64,000 nucleotides of DNA from JAZNQL01 sp045531205 (GTDB taxonomy: Bacteria > Bacillota > Clostridia > UMGS1883 > UMGS1540), in assembly GCA_045531205.1 (NCBI GenBank), contig JAZSDN010000050.1, positions 1 through 64,000 on the forward strand, given 5' to 3'. A program made the translations under genes and the position numbers. The notes under the pieces are model-generated. The model saw nothing but the letters and a program-made list of their open reading frames with translations. It ran no database searches and was not told the DNA's origin. Shown here one piece after another: positions 1 to 7,925 of this stretch; within the stretch, counting starts at the first letter, position 1, and each line of letters begins with the position of its first letter.

Positions 1-28
1 GGCAACAATGTGATATAATTTTTACCAT
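1..28 (-). CDS. 5' end of an unidentified divergent gene (partial)
   Basis: An ATG on the minus strand at 28 opens a frame of nine codons (MVKIISHCC) that runs off the window. An AAAGGAG lies about 11 nt upstream and a good promoter sits at 87-115. Too little protein is visible to name a family. It would share its upstream region with the beta-propeller gene that starts at 163. Confidence 0.4.
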
Positions 29-86
29 GAGATCTTGTTCTCCTTTCTCTGATTTTCAGGGAGGTAATTGGTTTTGTGGTGAAACT

Positions 87-115
87 ATTATACCATAAGG
101 AGTTCAAGGTCTCAA
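87..115 (-). promoter_or_regulatory. Sigma-A type promoter for the left-edge gene
   Basis: On the minus strand TTGAGA (115-110) and TATAAT (92-87) are separated by 17 nt, close to the vegetative consensus. It points to the partial gene at 1-28. The 19-base stretch 78-96 starts with TGGT and ends with ACCA and covers the -10, so it could be part of an operator; this is a guess. Confidence 0.55.
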
Positions 116-162
116 TTTTCATTTAACTTAACAAAACGATACTTTTTTAAGGAGAAGGAAAT

Positions 163-1611
163 ATGATAAACATAGGTTCAAACAGAGAACTTTTTGTGGA
201 CGATTTTATTGTGGATACAGAAAAAACAACCGCAAAAGCAGTTTTAGGAAAACCTGTAAGACGTGAGTGTGTATTTTTAAATGACGCTCCATGGGAAGGA
301 AACGGATGGATTTATTACACAGTTTTGCAGGATGAAGACATTTTCAGAATGTATTATATTACGGTTACCCAGTACAACGAAGATAAAAGTGAACATAAAC
401 ACCAGTTTTGTCGCAACTGTTATGCTGAAAGTAAGGATGGAATTCATTGGACGAAGCCAAATTTGGGTATTTGTAATATTAACGGAAGCACAGAAAACAA
501 TGTTATTTTTGAAACAAAAAACTTTACTGCGTTGCATGTTTTTATAGATAAAAATCCCGAGTGTCCCAAAGAAGAAAGATATAAGGCTCTTTATAATGAT
601 TACAGAAAAGATAGTGAAGGAAAAGACATAGAACCTGCAGGGCTTTATTGTCTTGTAAGTGCTGACGGCATTCATTTTAAATATGGTTGGCCTATTACTG
701 AAAAAGGTACTTTTGATTCTCTTAACACTTTTTTCTGGGACGAACTAAAAAATATTTATGTGTGTTATTTAAGAGACTATCACGAAAACGAAAAAGGGGA
801 GAGGGTACGAAATATTTGCCGTACAGAATCGAATGACTGCAAAAATTGGACCGATCCTGAAAGAATTACATACAATGAAGAATCTCCTTATGATTTCAAT
901 ATGTATACAAATGGTATTCAGCCTTATTTTCGTGCCCCTCACATTTATGTAGGGTTCCCGACACGGTATAACGAGAGAAAAGAATGGACGGCAAATTATG
1001 ACCGTCTTTGTGGAAAGGAACATCGTAAATGGCGAATGCAGTTTAAAGAAAGATTCGGACTTGCTCTTACAGACGGACTTTTTATGAGTTCCCGTGACGG
1101 AAAGCATTTTAACCGTTGGAACGAAGCTTTTTTACGTCCGGGACCCGAAAGTAATTTGCGTTGGGTATACGGGGATTGTTATTTGTCTTATGGTATGTTA
1201 CCTACAAAAACAAATATCGATAGCGAAGATTGTGAACTTTCGTTTTATGCAGCATCAAATCATTGGTCAGATGAAAAGTTACAGGTTTTCAGATATTCTA
1301 TTCGTATGGATGGTTTTGTGGGATATAACGCAGGTTTTGAGCCAAAAACACTTGTAACAAAAGTTTTTACCTTTGATGGGGATAATCTTTATATTAACTT
1401 TTCCACATCGGCAGCAGGCTATATTCGTATAATTATTGAAGATGAAAAAGGCTCTGCAATAGAAGGATACGACAGTGGAGATTTATTTGGAGATTCTGTT
1501 GATAGAATTGTCGATTTTGAAAAAAGTGTTTCTAATTTAAAAGGTAAAAATATAAAAATGCGTATAGAACTTTGTGATGCAGATATATTTTCATTTCAAT
1601 TCAGAGACTAA
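163..1611 (+). CDS. Beta-propeller, glycosidase-like protein
   Basis: A 482-residue protein with no signal peptide, so probably cytoplasmic. The opening (RELFVDDFIVD, then RREC and WEGNGWIYYTV) and the later SADGIHF, SNDCKNWTDP and SSRDGKHFNRW repeats are typical of the five-bladed beta-propeller proteins related to GH32/GH43/GH130 enzymes, in which each blade carries an S/D-x-DG-x-x-W/F turn. A beta-rich tail (about 400-482) follows. The substrate cannot be read from sequence. The start is set by AAGGAG seven bases before the ATG. It ends in a bidirectional terminator shared with the PocR-AraC regulator on the opposite strand, which may control it and the second propeller gene at 2641. Confidence 0.6.
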   Translation: MINIGSNRELFVDDFIVDTEKTTAKAVLGKPVRRECVFLNDAPWEGNGWIYYTVLQDEDIFRMYYITVTQYNEDKSEHKHQFCRNCYAESKDGIHWTKPNLGICNINGSTENNVIFETKNFTALHVFIDKNPECPKEERYKALYNDYRKDSEGKDIEPAGLYCLVSADGIHFKYGWPITEKGTFDSLNTFFWDELKNIYVCYLRDYHENEKGERVRNICRTESNDCKNWTDPERITYNEESPYDFNMYTNGIQPYFRAPHIYVGFPTRYNERKEWTANYDRLCGKEHRKWRMQFKERFGLALTDGLFMSSRDGKHFNRWNEAFLRPGPESNLRWVYGDCYLSYGMLPTKTNIDSEDCELSFYAASNHWSDEKLQVFRYSIRMDGFVGYNAGFEPKTLVTKVFTFDGDNLYINFSTSAAGYIRIIIEDEKGSAIEGYDSGDLFGDSVDRIVDFEKSVSNLKGKNIKMRIELCDADIFSFQFRD

Positions 1612-1646
1612 AAAAAGGTGGTGTAAATTTTACACCACCTTTTTTA
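1611..1646. terminator. Bidirectional intrinsic terminator
   Basis: A 16-17 bp inverted repeat (AAAAAAGGTGGTGTAAA and its complement) with a very short loop, A-tract on one side and T-tract on the other. It serves both the propeller gene and the convergent regulator; its last bases overlap the regulator stop codon. Confidence 0.85.
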
Positions 1647-2468
1647 TGCAGAAGCATTTTTTCTGAATTTTATAGGCGAAACACCTTTTTCTTTTTTAAA
1701 GTTTATTGTATAGTAGGAAGCACTTGAAAAGCCTACCTTTTGGGAGATTTCTTCAATAGACAAATCACTGTTTAAAAGCAAATCAACAGATTTTTCAACT
1801 CGTTTTCTATTTACATATTGGCTTACTGTACAATTAAAAACAGTACGGAAATTTTTGTATAACACACTTTTTGATATATGTGTACTTTTGCTTATCAACT
1901 CAATTGATAATGACTTGCTTAAATTTTCTTCAATAAATGCTTCTGCCGATTCTACAACCTTATTAAAGTCGAGTTTCAGCATTTTTTCAATAATTATATA
2001 TTTGACAAGCATACTTACAAGGGCAGCTACACTTTGTATTTTATCGTACTCAAACAAAGATAAAGTAGTATAATATTCTTTTATTTCTTCAGGATTTAAA
2101 GAAAATTTAGAAATATATTTTTCTACAGATGAAAAATCGTTATCGCGTTTTAACTGTCCTAAAAGAATATATCCTATTATTTCCTCTTTGTATATAATAG
2201 GAACAACAATGTCAATCAGTCCGGCATGGCAGACGTGCATTTGAATTTTACGGCTTTTTTTACATTTTTGCAGTAAATCAATATCAGAATTATAGCAAGC
2301 TTCTTTACCTTCTTCTGTGTTTTGAATTGCCAAGCAATACTTATTATCTTCAAAAACGCATCCTAAAGTCGAAAAATCATCTTTTAAGAGTCTTATATTT
2401 ATTCCTGTTACTGAATTAAAATCCTTTAAGGTTTTATTGATTTTTTCTACATCATAGCTAATATACAT
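1644..2468 (-). CDS. AraC-family regulator with PocR sensory domain
   Basis: 274 residues. Residues about 5-150 form a PocR-type ligand-binding domain (conserved C58, C69, C80-H-A-G-L, then P-I-Y and GQL), known from the Salmonella regulator that responds to 1,2-propanediol. Residues about 165-270 are a two-helix-turn-helix AraC DNA-binding domain ending in the usual SPIKFR. It probably binds a small diol or hydrocarbon-like ligand and activates nearby promoters. It lies between two beta-propeller genes and is divergent from the one at 2641. A perfect TTGACA/TATAAT promoter drives it. A close paralogue is encoded at 49123-49971. The ligand is unknown. Confidence 0.85.
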   Translation of the reverse strand: MYISYDVEKINKTLKDFNSVTGINIRLLKDDFSTLGCVFEDNKYCLAIQNTEEGKEACYNSDIDLLQKCKKSRKIQMHVCHAGLIDIVVPIIYKEEIIGYILLGQLKRDNDFSSVEKYISKFSLNPEEIKEYYTTLSLFEYDKIQSVAALVSMLVKYIIIEKMLKLDFNKVVESAEAFIEENLSKSLSIELISKSTHISKSVLYKNFRTVFNCTVSQYVNRKRVEKSVDLLLNSDLSIEEISQKVGFSSASYYTINFKKEKGVSPIKFRKNASA

Positions 2469-2486
2469 TTTATATCACCATAATTT

Positions 2487-2514
2487 ATTATAACAAAATA
2501 AGATTTTTTGTCAA
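2487..2514 (-). promoter_or_regulatory. Consensus promoter of the PocR-AraC regulator
   Basis: Minus-strand TTGACA (2514-2509) and TATAAT (2492-2487) are spaced by 16 nt; both boxes match the vegetative consensus fully. A GGTGATAT ribosome-binding site follows before the ATG at 2468. Confidence 0.8.
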
Positions 2515-2564
2515 TAATTTCTCAAAAAAAGGAAAATATTAAAAAAATAAGAGAAAATATTATA

Positions 2565-2592
2565 TTGCAATATTTGTTTATTATGTTAAAAT
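2565..2592 (+). promoter_or_regulatory. Probable promoter of the second propeller gene
   Basis: TTGCAA (2565-2570) and TAAAAT (2587-2592) are 16 nt apart, upstream of the gene at 2641 and divergent from the regulator promoter. The imperfect boxes would suit an activator-dependent promoter. Confidence 0.45.
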
Positions 2593-2640
2593 GTAATTGT
2601 ACCGAACTATTACAAGTTATGATAAACAAGGAGAAATAAA

Positions 2641-3759
2641 ATGAAAAATTTACCATTAACCAGTTTAGACAATTCTATCCAAATCAACGATGGCCTTACA
2701 CAAACAAGTGCTGATGGTGTAAGTATGGCATTTGACAAAAAATATGGAATTATGTTCTGCGTATATATGCCAGGCCCAATAGGTGCATACGGAGAATCAA
2801 GAGGAAGAATATCTTTGACATATTTTCCTGCAGCTCAGCCTACAAACTCAAAAACAGTTGAAGTTTCAAGCGGAAACACAGAATATGTTCCTAATATAAT
2901 AAGTCTTGGAGAAGGTAAGGTAAGAGTTTTTTACGAAAAAAACAGCAGAGATGACGGTGACCATTTAACTGTTTATAAAGATTATGATTTTCTTACCGAG
3001 ACATTTACCGATGAAAATGTTATGATGCTTAAAAAAGAGGATGGAAGCATTGTTCCTCTTACTGAATCAGAACAGTTTGCATATTTAGAAAAAAATGGTT
3101 ACTTTAATCACACATATTTATATGCAGAACAAATAACTTCAAGCGGATGTACTATGTTCCAAGGAGAAGATGGTTACTGGTACGGAGCAGTTTCCACTTA
3201 TCTTTCAGAGCCGGTTCTTTACCGTTCGAAGGATAATATGGCAACTGTTGAGTTCTTTGCAATATTCCCCAAAACCGCACAATATGAATTTGACTATAAA
3301 TTTTTAAACGGTAAAATATATACAATTTACAGAACTGCAGAAGAAACAAACGCTATTTATTTTTCTTCTTCTTGTGATATGGGTAAAACCTGGGCAGAGC
3401 CTATAGCGTTTGAAAACAGTATTCAGTGCAGACCTAAAATAATTGTATATAATAATCATATTCTTATGGGATACAATTATTATAATTCTGATACACAGAA
3501 TCGTCCCGAAATACAGCAGGGAAGAACTTCTGTAAGAATATGTTACGGAGAAAAAGATAATCCTAATGACAATATTGTGGTAGCTGATTTATACAGCAGA
3601 TATGGAATTGTAAATATATTCCTTATTGATATTTTAAACGACTTATATATGGCGTACAGTTCAAGTCCTCTTGCGCTTGAATACCAGAACGGAAACCCAA
3701 TGGTAAGGGGCAAAGACTCTATAAGATACTTAAAACTCGGAGATGTAATTCCTGAATAA
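2641..3759 (+). CDS. Sialidase-like beta-propeller protein (BNR type)
   Basis: 372 residues without a signal peptide. Aspartate-box-like turns such as SSSCDMGKTW, YRSKDNMATV and the repeated aromatic strands indicate a six-bladed sialidase/neuraminidase-fold propeller. The catalytic arginine triad of true sialidases cannot be confirmed by eye, so the activity is open; related proteins act on uronic-acid or other oligosaccharides, or have no known activity. GGAGAAATAAA precedes the ATG. The gene is divergent from the PocR-AraC regulator and is the likeliest target of it. It ends at a strong terminator shared with lexA. Confidence 0.55.
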   Translation: MKNLPLTSLDNSIQINDGLTQTSADGVSMAFDKKYGIMFCVYMPGPIGAYGESRGRISLTYFPAAQPTNSKTVEVSSGNTEYVPNIISLGEGKVRVFYEKNSRDDGDHLTVYKDYDFLTETFTDENVMMLKKEDGSIVPLTESEQFAYLEKNGYFNHTYLYAEQITSSGCTMFQGEDGYWYGAVSTYLSEPVLYRSKDNMATVEFFAIFPKTAQYEFDYKFLNGKIYTIYRTAEETNAIYFSSSCDMGKTWAEPIAFENSIQCRPKIIVYNNHILMGYNYYNSDTQNRPEIQQGRTSVRICYGEKDNPNDNIVVADLYSRYGIVNIFLIDILNDLYMAYSSSPLALEYQNGNPMVRGKDSIRYLKLGDVIPE

Positions 3760-3797
3760 CAAAAAAGAAACCTCGATTACGAGGCTTCTTTTTTGTT
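3758..3797. terminator. Bidirectional intrinsic terminator
   Basis: The arms AACAAAAAAGAAACCTCG and CGAGGCTTCTTTTTTGTT form a long hairpin with a three-base loop and one mismatch, with T-runs for both directions. It separates the convergent propeller gene and lexA. Confidence 0.85.
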
Positions 3798-4410
3798 ATA
3801 ACATTCTGTAAACTCCAATAACTTTGCCTAAAATTGCAGGATTTTCTACAATAATAGGTTCCATATAATCGTTTTCGGGTTGCAGTCTTATATATCCATT
3901 TTCTTTAAAGAAGGTTTTTACGGTTGCCGAATCTTCAATTAAAGCTACTACAATTTCACCATTTGATGCTGTAGGCTGTTTTGCTACAATAACATAGTCG
4001 CCGTCTAAAATTCCTGCATTTATCATACTTTCGCCACGGACTTTAAGCATAAAAACATCTTTATTTCTTGCAAAGTCCATAGGAAGAGGGAAGGTTCTTT
4101 GAATATTCTCTTCGGCAAGAATAGGGGAGCCGGCTGCAACGTTTCCTATAACAGGTACAGACATAAACTCTTCAGACTCTGTTGTTTTAGCTTCTTCTGT
4201 TTCTGAAACTCTTATGGCACGGTTTTTAAGGGGAGATTTTTCAAGCATTCCGCTTTTTGTAAGTCTGCTAATATAACCGTGAACGGTTGATGTAGAGCTT
4301 AAACCAACAGCGTTACAGATTTCTCTAACTGTAGGAGGGAATCCGTTTTCGTTTGTAAAATTGTTTATAAAATCAAGTATTTCCTGTTGTTTTTGTTCGT
4401 TTTTTCTCAT
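3796..4410 (-). CDS. lexA: LexA repressor of the SOS response
   Basis: 204 residues. An N-terminal winged helix (residues 1-65, with GFPPTVREI and SSTSTVHGYI) binds operators; a C-terminal S24 peptidase domain carries the self-cleavage site A93-G94, the nucleophile S128 (RGESM) and the general base K165. RecA-DNA filaments trigger self-cleavage and derepression. The longer open frame begins at 4461, but the ATG at 4410 has AAAGGAGG eight bases upstream and matches family N-termini. It is divergent from a yneA-like inhibitor, the arrangement known in Bacillus, with LexA boxes in between. Confidence 0.97.
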   Translation of the reverse strand: MRKNEQKQQEILDFINNFTNENGFPPTVREICNAVGLSSTSTVHGYISRLTKSGMLEKSPLKNRAIRVSETEEAKTTESEEFMSVPVIGNVAAGSPILAEENIQRTFPLPMDFARNKDVFMLKVRGESMINAGILDGDYVIVAKQPTASNGEIVVALIEDSATVKTFFKENGYIRLQPENDYMEPIIVENPAILGKVIGVYRML

Positions 4411-4432
4411 AAAAAGACCTCCTTTTGATACT

Positions 4433-4471
4433 ATTATAACACACTTTTTCCTCAAATGCAAACAAATGTTT
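4433..4471 (-). promoter_or_regulatory. lexA promoter with imperfect LexA box
   Basis: TTGCAT (4461-4456) and TATAAT (4438-4433) are 17 nt apart on the minus strand. An imperfect LexA box, AAACAAATGTTT (4460-4471), overlaps the -35, consistent with mild autoregulation. Confidence 0.65.
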
Positions 4472-4491
4472 GATTTTTTTTAAAAAAACTC

Positions 4492-4543
4492 TTGACAAAG
4501 AACAAATGTTCGTATATAATACAACTAAAGCGAACAAATGTTC
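4492..4543 (+). promoter_or_regulatory. SOS promoter with two LexA boxes
   Basis: TTGACA (4492-4497) and TATAAT (4515-4520) are spaced by 17 nt. A perfect LexA box GAACAAATGTTC fills the spacer (4500-4511) and an identical one covers the start of transcription (4532-4543). The boxes match the Firmicute form GAAC-N4-GTTC, so the yneA-like gene should be tightly repressed until DNA damage. Confidence 0.9.
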
Positions 4544-4560
4544 TTGTAGGAGGTTTTAAA

Positions 4561-4869
4561 ATGAAACATAGATATATGAGTAAAAAAAGAAGAGAAAGAA
4601 TAAGAAAGAGGAGAGTGTGCGGATTAATAATAGCATTGCTTTTAGGTGTATATTTTGTAATCAATACATCTGCAGATTTACCTATTGAAGAAGCTCCTTA
4701 TAAAGAAGTTTATGTTTCTCTGGGTGATACATTATGGAGTATTGCTGAAGAACACGCAGATCAAGATACAAATTTACGAAAATATGTAAAACAAATTAAA
4801 GAGTTCAATAATATGGACGACGAAATGGTTTATGCATATACGGTAATTAAATTGCCTGAATACAGATAA
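4561..4869 (+). CDS. yneA: YneA-like SOS cell-division inhibitor
   Basis: 102 residues, about the length of Bacillus YneA (105). A very basic N-terminus (KKRRERIRKRR) is followed by one transmembrane segment (about 19-37) and a LysM-like domain (47-100, VSLGDTLWSIAEEH), so the domain faces the cell wall. By analogy it delays septation while DNA is repaired. The ATG at 4561 is chosen over an upstream start because TAGGAGG sits just before it and the upstream start lies in the promoter. Divergence from lexA and two LexA boxes support the assignment more than sequence identity does. Confidence 0.8.
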   Translation: MKHRYMSKKRRERIRKRRVCGLIIALLLGVYFVINTSADLPIEEAPYKEVYVSLGDTLWSIAEEHADQDTNLRKYVKQIKEFNNMDDEMVYAYTVIKLPEYR

Positions 4870-4888
4870 TCAAAATAATTAGATATCG

Positions 4889-4924
4889 AAAAATCCGGAA
4901 ATACCTCAGTATTTCCGGATTTTT
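4889..4924 (+). terminator. Intrinsic terminator after the yneA-like gene
   Basis: AAAAATCCGGAAATAC, a CTCA loop and the exact complement ending in a T-run. It can also act on the minus-strand recombinase transcript, whose stop is just beyond it. Confidence 0.85.
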
Positions 4925-4935
4925 ATTTTAATTTC

Positions 4936-5898
4936 TTAATCTTTTGTGATTTTAGAAAGAGGATTGTGTGCTATTGCATCACGTAATGTATCATCGTCTA
5001 CGTGTGTATATATCTGAGTTGTAGAAAGCTGTCTATGTCCCAAAATCTCTTGCAAAGCACGTATGTCTACATCTCCGTGTTTATACATAAGTGTGGCTGC
5101 TGTATGCCTTAATTTGTGAACAGAATACTTTTCGCTATCTAAATTTGCGTTTTTTAAAGTATTTTTAACAATAACCTGTACCATTTTTGTGCTTATACGT
5201 TGCTTAAAACGGCTTAAAAAGAGTGCATTTCTGTCTTTTACGCCATCATGGGGACGTTCAGCCAAATAGTCATCCAAGGCTTTTTTGCAGGCGTCGTTTA
5301 AATAAATGGTACGCTCACGGTTTCCTTTACCAATTACTGTAAGTTTATCGCCACGATAATCTGTAATGTTAATTCCGACTAACTCGGATAAACGCAAACC
5401 ACAGTTAAGAAAAAGAGTGAGTATAGCATAGTCACGTTTTGCATTTTCGCCTTTAACTGCAGATAACAAAGCTATAGATTCATCTAAAGATAAATGTTTT
5501 GGTAACAAACTCGGCATTTTAGGCATATCAAGCTCTTTTGCAGGATTATCTTTTAAAAGATGTACCTTGGTAGTTAAATATTTATAAAAGGAACGTAAGC
5601 TTGAAACTTTTCGCGCTCTGGAGTTAGATTTATTATCTCTTTGAGAAGAAAGGTAATACATATACTCATACAAATCATTCAGAGTAATCTTTTCTAAATC
5701 TTCAATAGTAATATCAGCTACAGATAGAGAATCAAATTCTTCAAACGAAGCTTTGTTAAGTTTACATTTTACAAAACGTAAAAAGGAACGCAAGTCCAAA
5801 TAATATTCATAAGTAGTTTTTTTAGATTTTCCTTGTATAACTTCCATATTTATAAGGAAATCTCTTAAGAAAGCCGGTATTTCAATGTATTCCTGCAT
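4936..5898 (-). CDS. Tyrosine recombinase, XerC/XerD type
   Basis: 320 residues. An N-terminal SAM-like core-binding domain (about 1-95) precedes a phage-integrase catalytic domain (110-310) with the R-H-R-Y residues visible in CGLRLSEL, HKLRHTAA, LGHRQ and the nucleophile in QIYTHV. Length and lack of an adaptor domain fit a housekeeping Xer enzyme that resolves chromosome dimers rather than a phage integrase. The ATG at 5898 is preferred to a TTG at 5916 because AGGAAC lies just upstream and the TTG falls in an inverted repeat. XerC and XerD cannot be told apart by eye. Confidence 0.85.
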   Translation of the reverse strand: MQEYIEIPAFLRDFLINMEVIQGKSKKTTYEYYLDLRSFLRFVKCKLNKASFEEFDSLSVADITIEDLEKITLNDLYEYMYYLSSQRDNKSNSRARKVSSLRSFYKYLTTKVHLLKDNPAKELDMPKMPSLLPKHLSLDESIALLSAVKGENAKRDYAILTLFLNCGLRLSELVGINITDYRGDKLTVIGKGNRERTIYLNDACKKALDDYLAERPHDGVKDRNALFLSRFKQRISTKMVQVIVKNTLKNANLDSEKYSVHKLRHTAATLMYKHGDVDIRALQEILGHRQLSTTQIYTHVDDDTLRDAIAHNPLSKITKD

Positions 5899-5913
5899 AA
5901 TAGTTCCTATTCC

Positions 5914-5945
5914 CAATTAGACAAAATTTTTATTTTGTCTAATTG
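5914..5945. repeat. Perfect 14-bp inverted repeat before the recombinase
   Basis: CAATTAGACAAAAT and its exact complement flank a four-base TTTT loop, ending 16 nt upstream of the recombinase ATG. There is no T-run after it on the minus strand, so it does not look like a normal terminator; it may be an operator or a leader hairpin. Confidence 0.7.
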
Positions 5946-5959
5946 TATATATTTTTTCA

Positions 5960-5992
5960 GGGAGGATTTTCTACGTTCCTGAAAAGCCTCCC
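5960..5992. repeat. Hairpin after the amidase gene
   Basis: GGGAGGATTTTC and GAAAAGCCTCCC (one mismatched position pair) enclose a nine-base loop. It lies just past the amidase stop; the T-run follows on the plus strand rather than the minus strand, so its terminator role is uncertain. Confidence 0.5.
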
Positions 5993-6005
5993 CTTTGTTT
6001 TTATG

Positions 6006-7814
6006 TCAGTTTTCTCTTATTCTTACAGTTTCATTTAAAGCTTTCACAATTCCTTCTGCAACAGCTTTTGCTGCAGCTTTTCTGAATTCTTTAGTCTTTA
6101 AAAGCTCTTTATCGTTTTTATTTGATATAAATGCAGTTTCAACTAATACTGCTGGCATTGCTGTATGTTTTATTACAACAAGCTTTGAACCGTCGCAAAT
6201 TCCTCTGTTTGCAATTTTTAGATGATCAAGTAACTCATCAAGCACAGTTTGTGCAAACCACTCCCCTGTTATTACAGGAGTAACTTCTTCTGTTTTAATT
6301 TCGGTTTCTTCTGTATTTTCTTCAGGCTCTGTTTCTTCTTCTAATTTAGGCTGATTTTTGTAATAATACACCGATGTGCCATTCGGTTCATCAGAAGTGA
6401 ATGAATTAATGTGTATACTAACAAATAACTCTGCGTTGTTTTGATTTGCTATTTTGGTTCTGTCAAGTAATTCCACAAAAGTGTCATCTGTTCTTGTCAT
6501 TATATTTTTAACGCCTGCAGATGTTAAATATTCGCTTAAATAGGTTGAAATATCAAGATTTACATCTTTTTCCATAAGGTCAATAACTTCGCCTTCTTTA
6601 CCTAAAGCACCACAGTCTTCCCCTCCGTGTCCGGGGTCTATAACTACAAGCATATCCTTGGCTTTGTTATCTAATTTTACACTCAAAGCATCAGAAGCAA
6701 CACTTTCTCTTTGGAAAGTTATATATTGACTTTGACCGTTCTTTGTTATCTGATATTTCATTTTTTCTGTTGCATATACAGATAAGGTTGTTTTTTTATT
6801 TTCTTGTGTGACAATTATTTTTTCTATATAAGTATCATCAGTTTCAATAGTTCCAAAACCTAAATTCTGTGAGTTTATTGTGAATATATATACATTGTTT
6901 TTTGATGATACAAAAGAAATTGCAGACAAATCATCGATTTCTATCTTGCTACCGCCAAGATTTGTATAATCAATATTTTTGTAAGTAGCGCCATCAAGTA
7001 AAATTTCGTAACTGTTTGCACCTTTTTTTATAGAATATTTAGATTGTGTTTTTAAGTCTATAACTATACGAAAATAATCTTCGTGAACTGCATATCTTAC
7101 ATTAGTAAGCCACTTTCCTGATTTTCCTGTACTTCCATCGGGAAAATCGGCATCAAATTCTTCAAAATCCAGAATTAGTCTGTCAGGCGCTGATAATGTT
7201 GAAATTTTAGGTTCCTTACCGAATTTATTTACTTTTATTGTTACAGTATCGCCTTTTTTATCATAAGTGTTTAAAATATCTGTAATTATATATTCGGATT
7301 TTTTCTCTTCGTCAATTTTATCATCAGGAGGAGTTCCTTCTTCTGTTGTGACAAAAACGGTATATGTCTTTTCATCCCATTCAACATTGTAACCGAGATT
7401 TTCCGAAATAAATCTTATAGGAATAAGCGTTCGTCCTGCCCCGGAAACATCTGTTAAAATTTTTGCAGGAACATCCAATGTTTTCTTTATTCCGTTTACC
7501 AGTACAGTTTTGCTGTTGATAGTAAGCTTTATACTGTGCTGATTTCCGGCTACTGTAACAGTTTGTGACGCTTGATTCCAGGTTACCTTTGCACCTGCCT
7601 TTTCAAAAAAAGCTCTTGCAGGAACCATTGTTCTGTCACCTATTATAACAGGAAGTACATCAAAATTTATTTTTTCTCCATTAAGTTTAACTGTTATATT
7701 TTCGCTATGTATATTCCATGCGTTATCATAATAATAAAGATTTGATGCTGCAAAAACATTATAAGGAATTAACAGTATAATAAATATCAGTAATGTATAT
7801 AAAAATTTTTTCAT
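6006..7814 (-). CDS. Secreted N-acetylmuramoyl-L-alanine amidase
   Basis: 602 residues. A signal peptide (1-22) is followed by a copper-amine-oxidase-N-like stalk domain (about 28-155), one or two AMIN-like beta domains (about 170-375) and an amidase_3 catalytic domain (390-597). Zinc ligands and the catalytic glutamate are recognisable in VVIDPGHGGEDCG, the following E, SIHINSF and VLVETAFISN. A glutamate-rich insert (EETEPEENTEETE) is near residue 500. It cleaves the lactyl-Ala bond of peptidoglycan outside the cell, in septum splitting or mother-cell lysis. It stands between ruvB and the recombinase on the same strand. Confidence 0.9.
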   Translation of the reverse strand: MKKFLYTLLIFIILLIPYNVFAASNLYYYDNAWNIHSENITVKLNGEKINFDVLPVIIGDRTMVPARAFFEKAGAKVTWNQASQTVTVAGNQHSIKLTINSKTVLVNGIKKTLDVPAKILTDVSGAGRTLIPIRFISENLGYNVEWDEKTYTVFVTTEEGTPPDDKIDEEKKSEYIITDILNTYDKKGDTVTIKVNKFGKEPKISTLSAPDRLILDFEEFDADFPDGSTGKSGKWLTNVRYAVHEDYFRIVIDLKTQSKYSIKKGANSYEILLDGATYKNIDYTNLGGSKIEIDDLSAISFVSSKNNVYIFTINSQNLGFGTIETDDTYIEKIIVTQENKKTTLSVYATEKMKYQITKNGQSQYITFQRESVASDALSVKLDNKAKDMLVVIDPGHGGEDCGALGKEGEVIDLMEKDVNLDISTYLSEYLTSAGVKNIMTRTDDTFVELLDRTKIANQNNAELFVSIHINSFTSDEPNGTSVYYYKNQPKLEEETEPEENTEETEIKTEEVTPVITGEWFAQTVLDELLDHLKIANRGICDGSKLVVIKHTAMPAVLVETAFISNKNDKELLKTKEFRKAAAKAVAEGIVKALNETVRIREN

Positions 7815-7925
7815 AAGTAGATAAAACTCCTCGAAATTAAGGTTATACTGTCTTTTTTCTATGTTTGATTTTTCAAATCCTTCAAAAAAATTAAAACGTA
7901 ATAAACCTATAATAAACGTGTAATA

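Noticed and set aside
5914..5992. A dif site for the Xer recombinase in the two hairpins
   Set aside because: A dif site has about 11-bp arms around a 6-bp centre with a conserved sequence; neither hairpin fits, and the first has a four-base loop with much longer arms.
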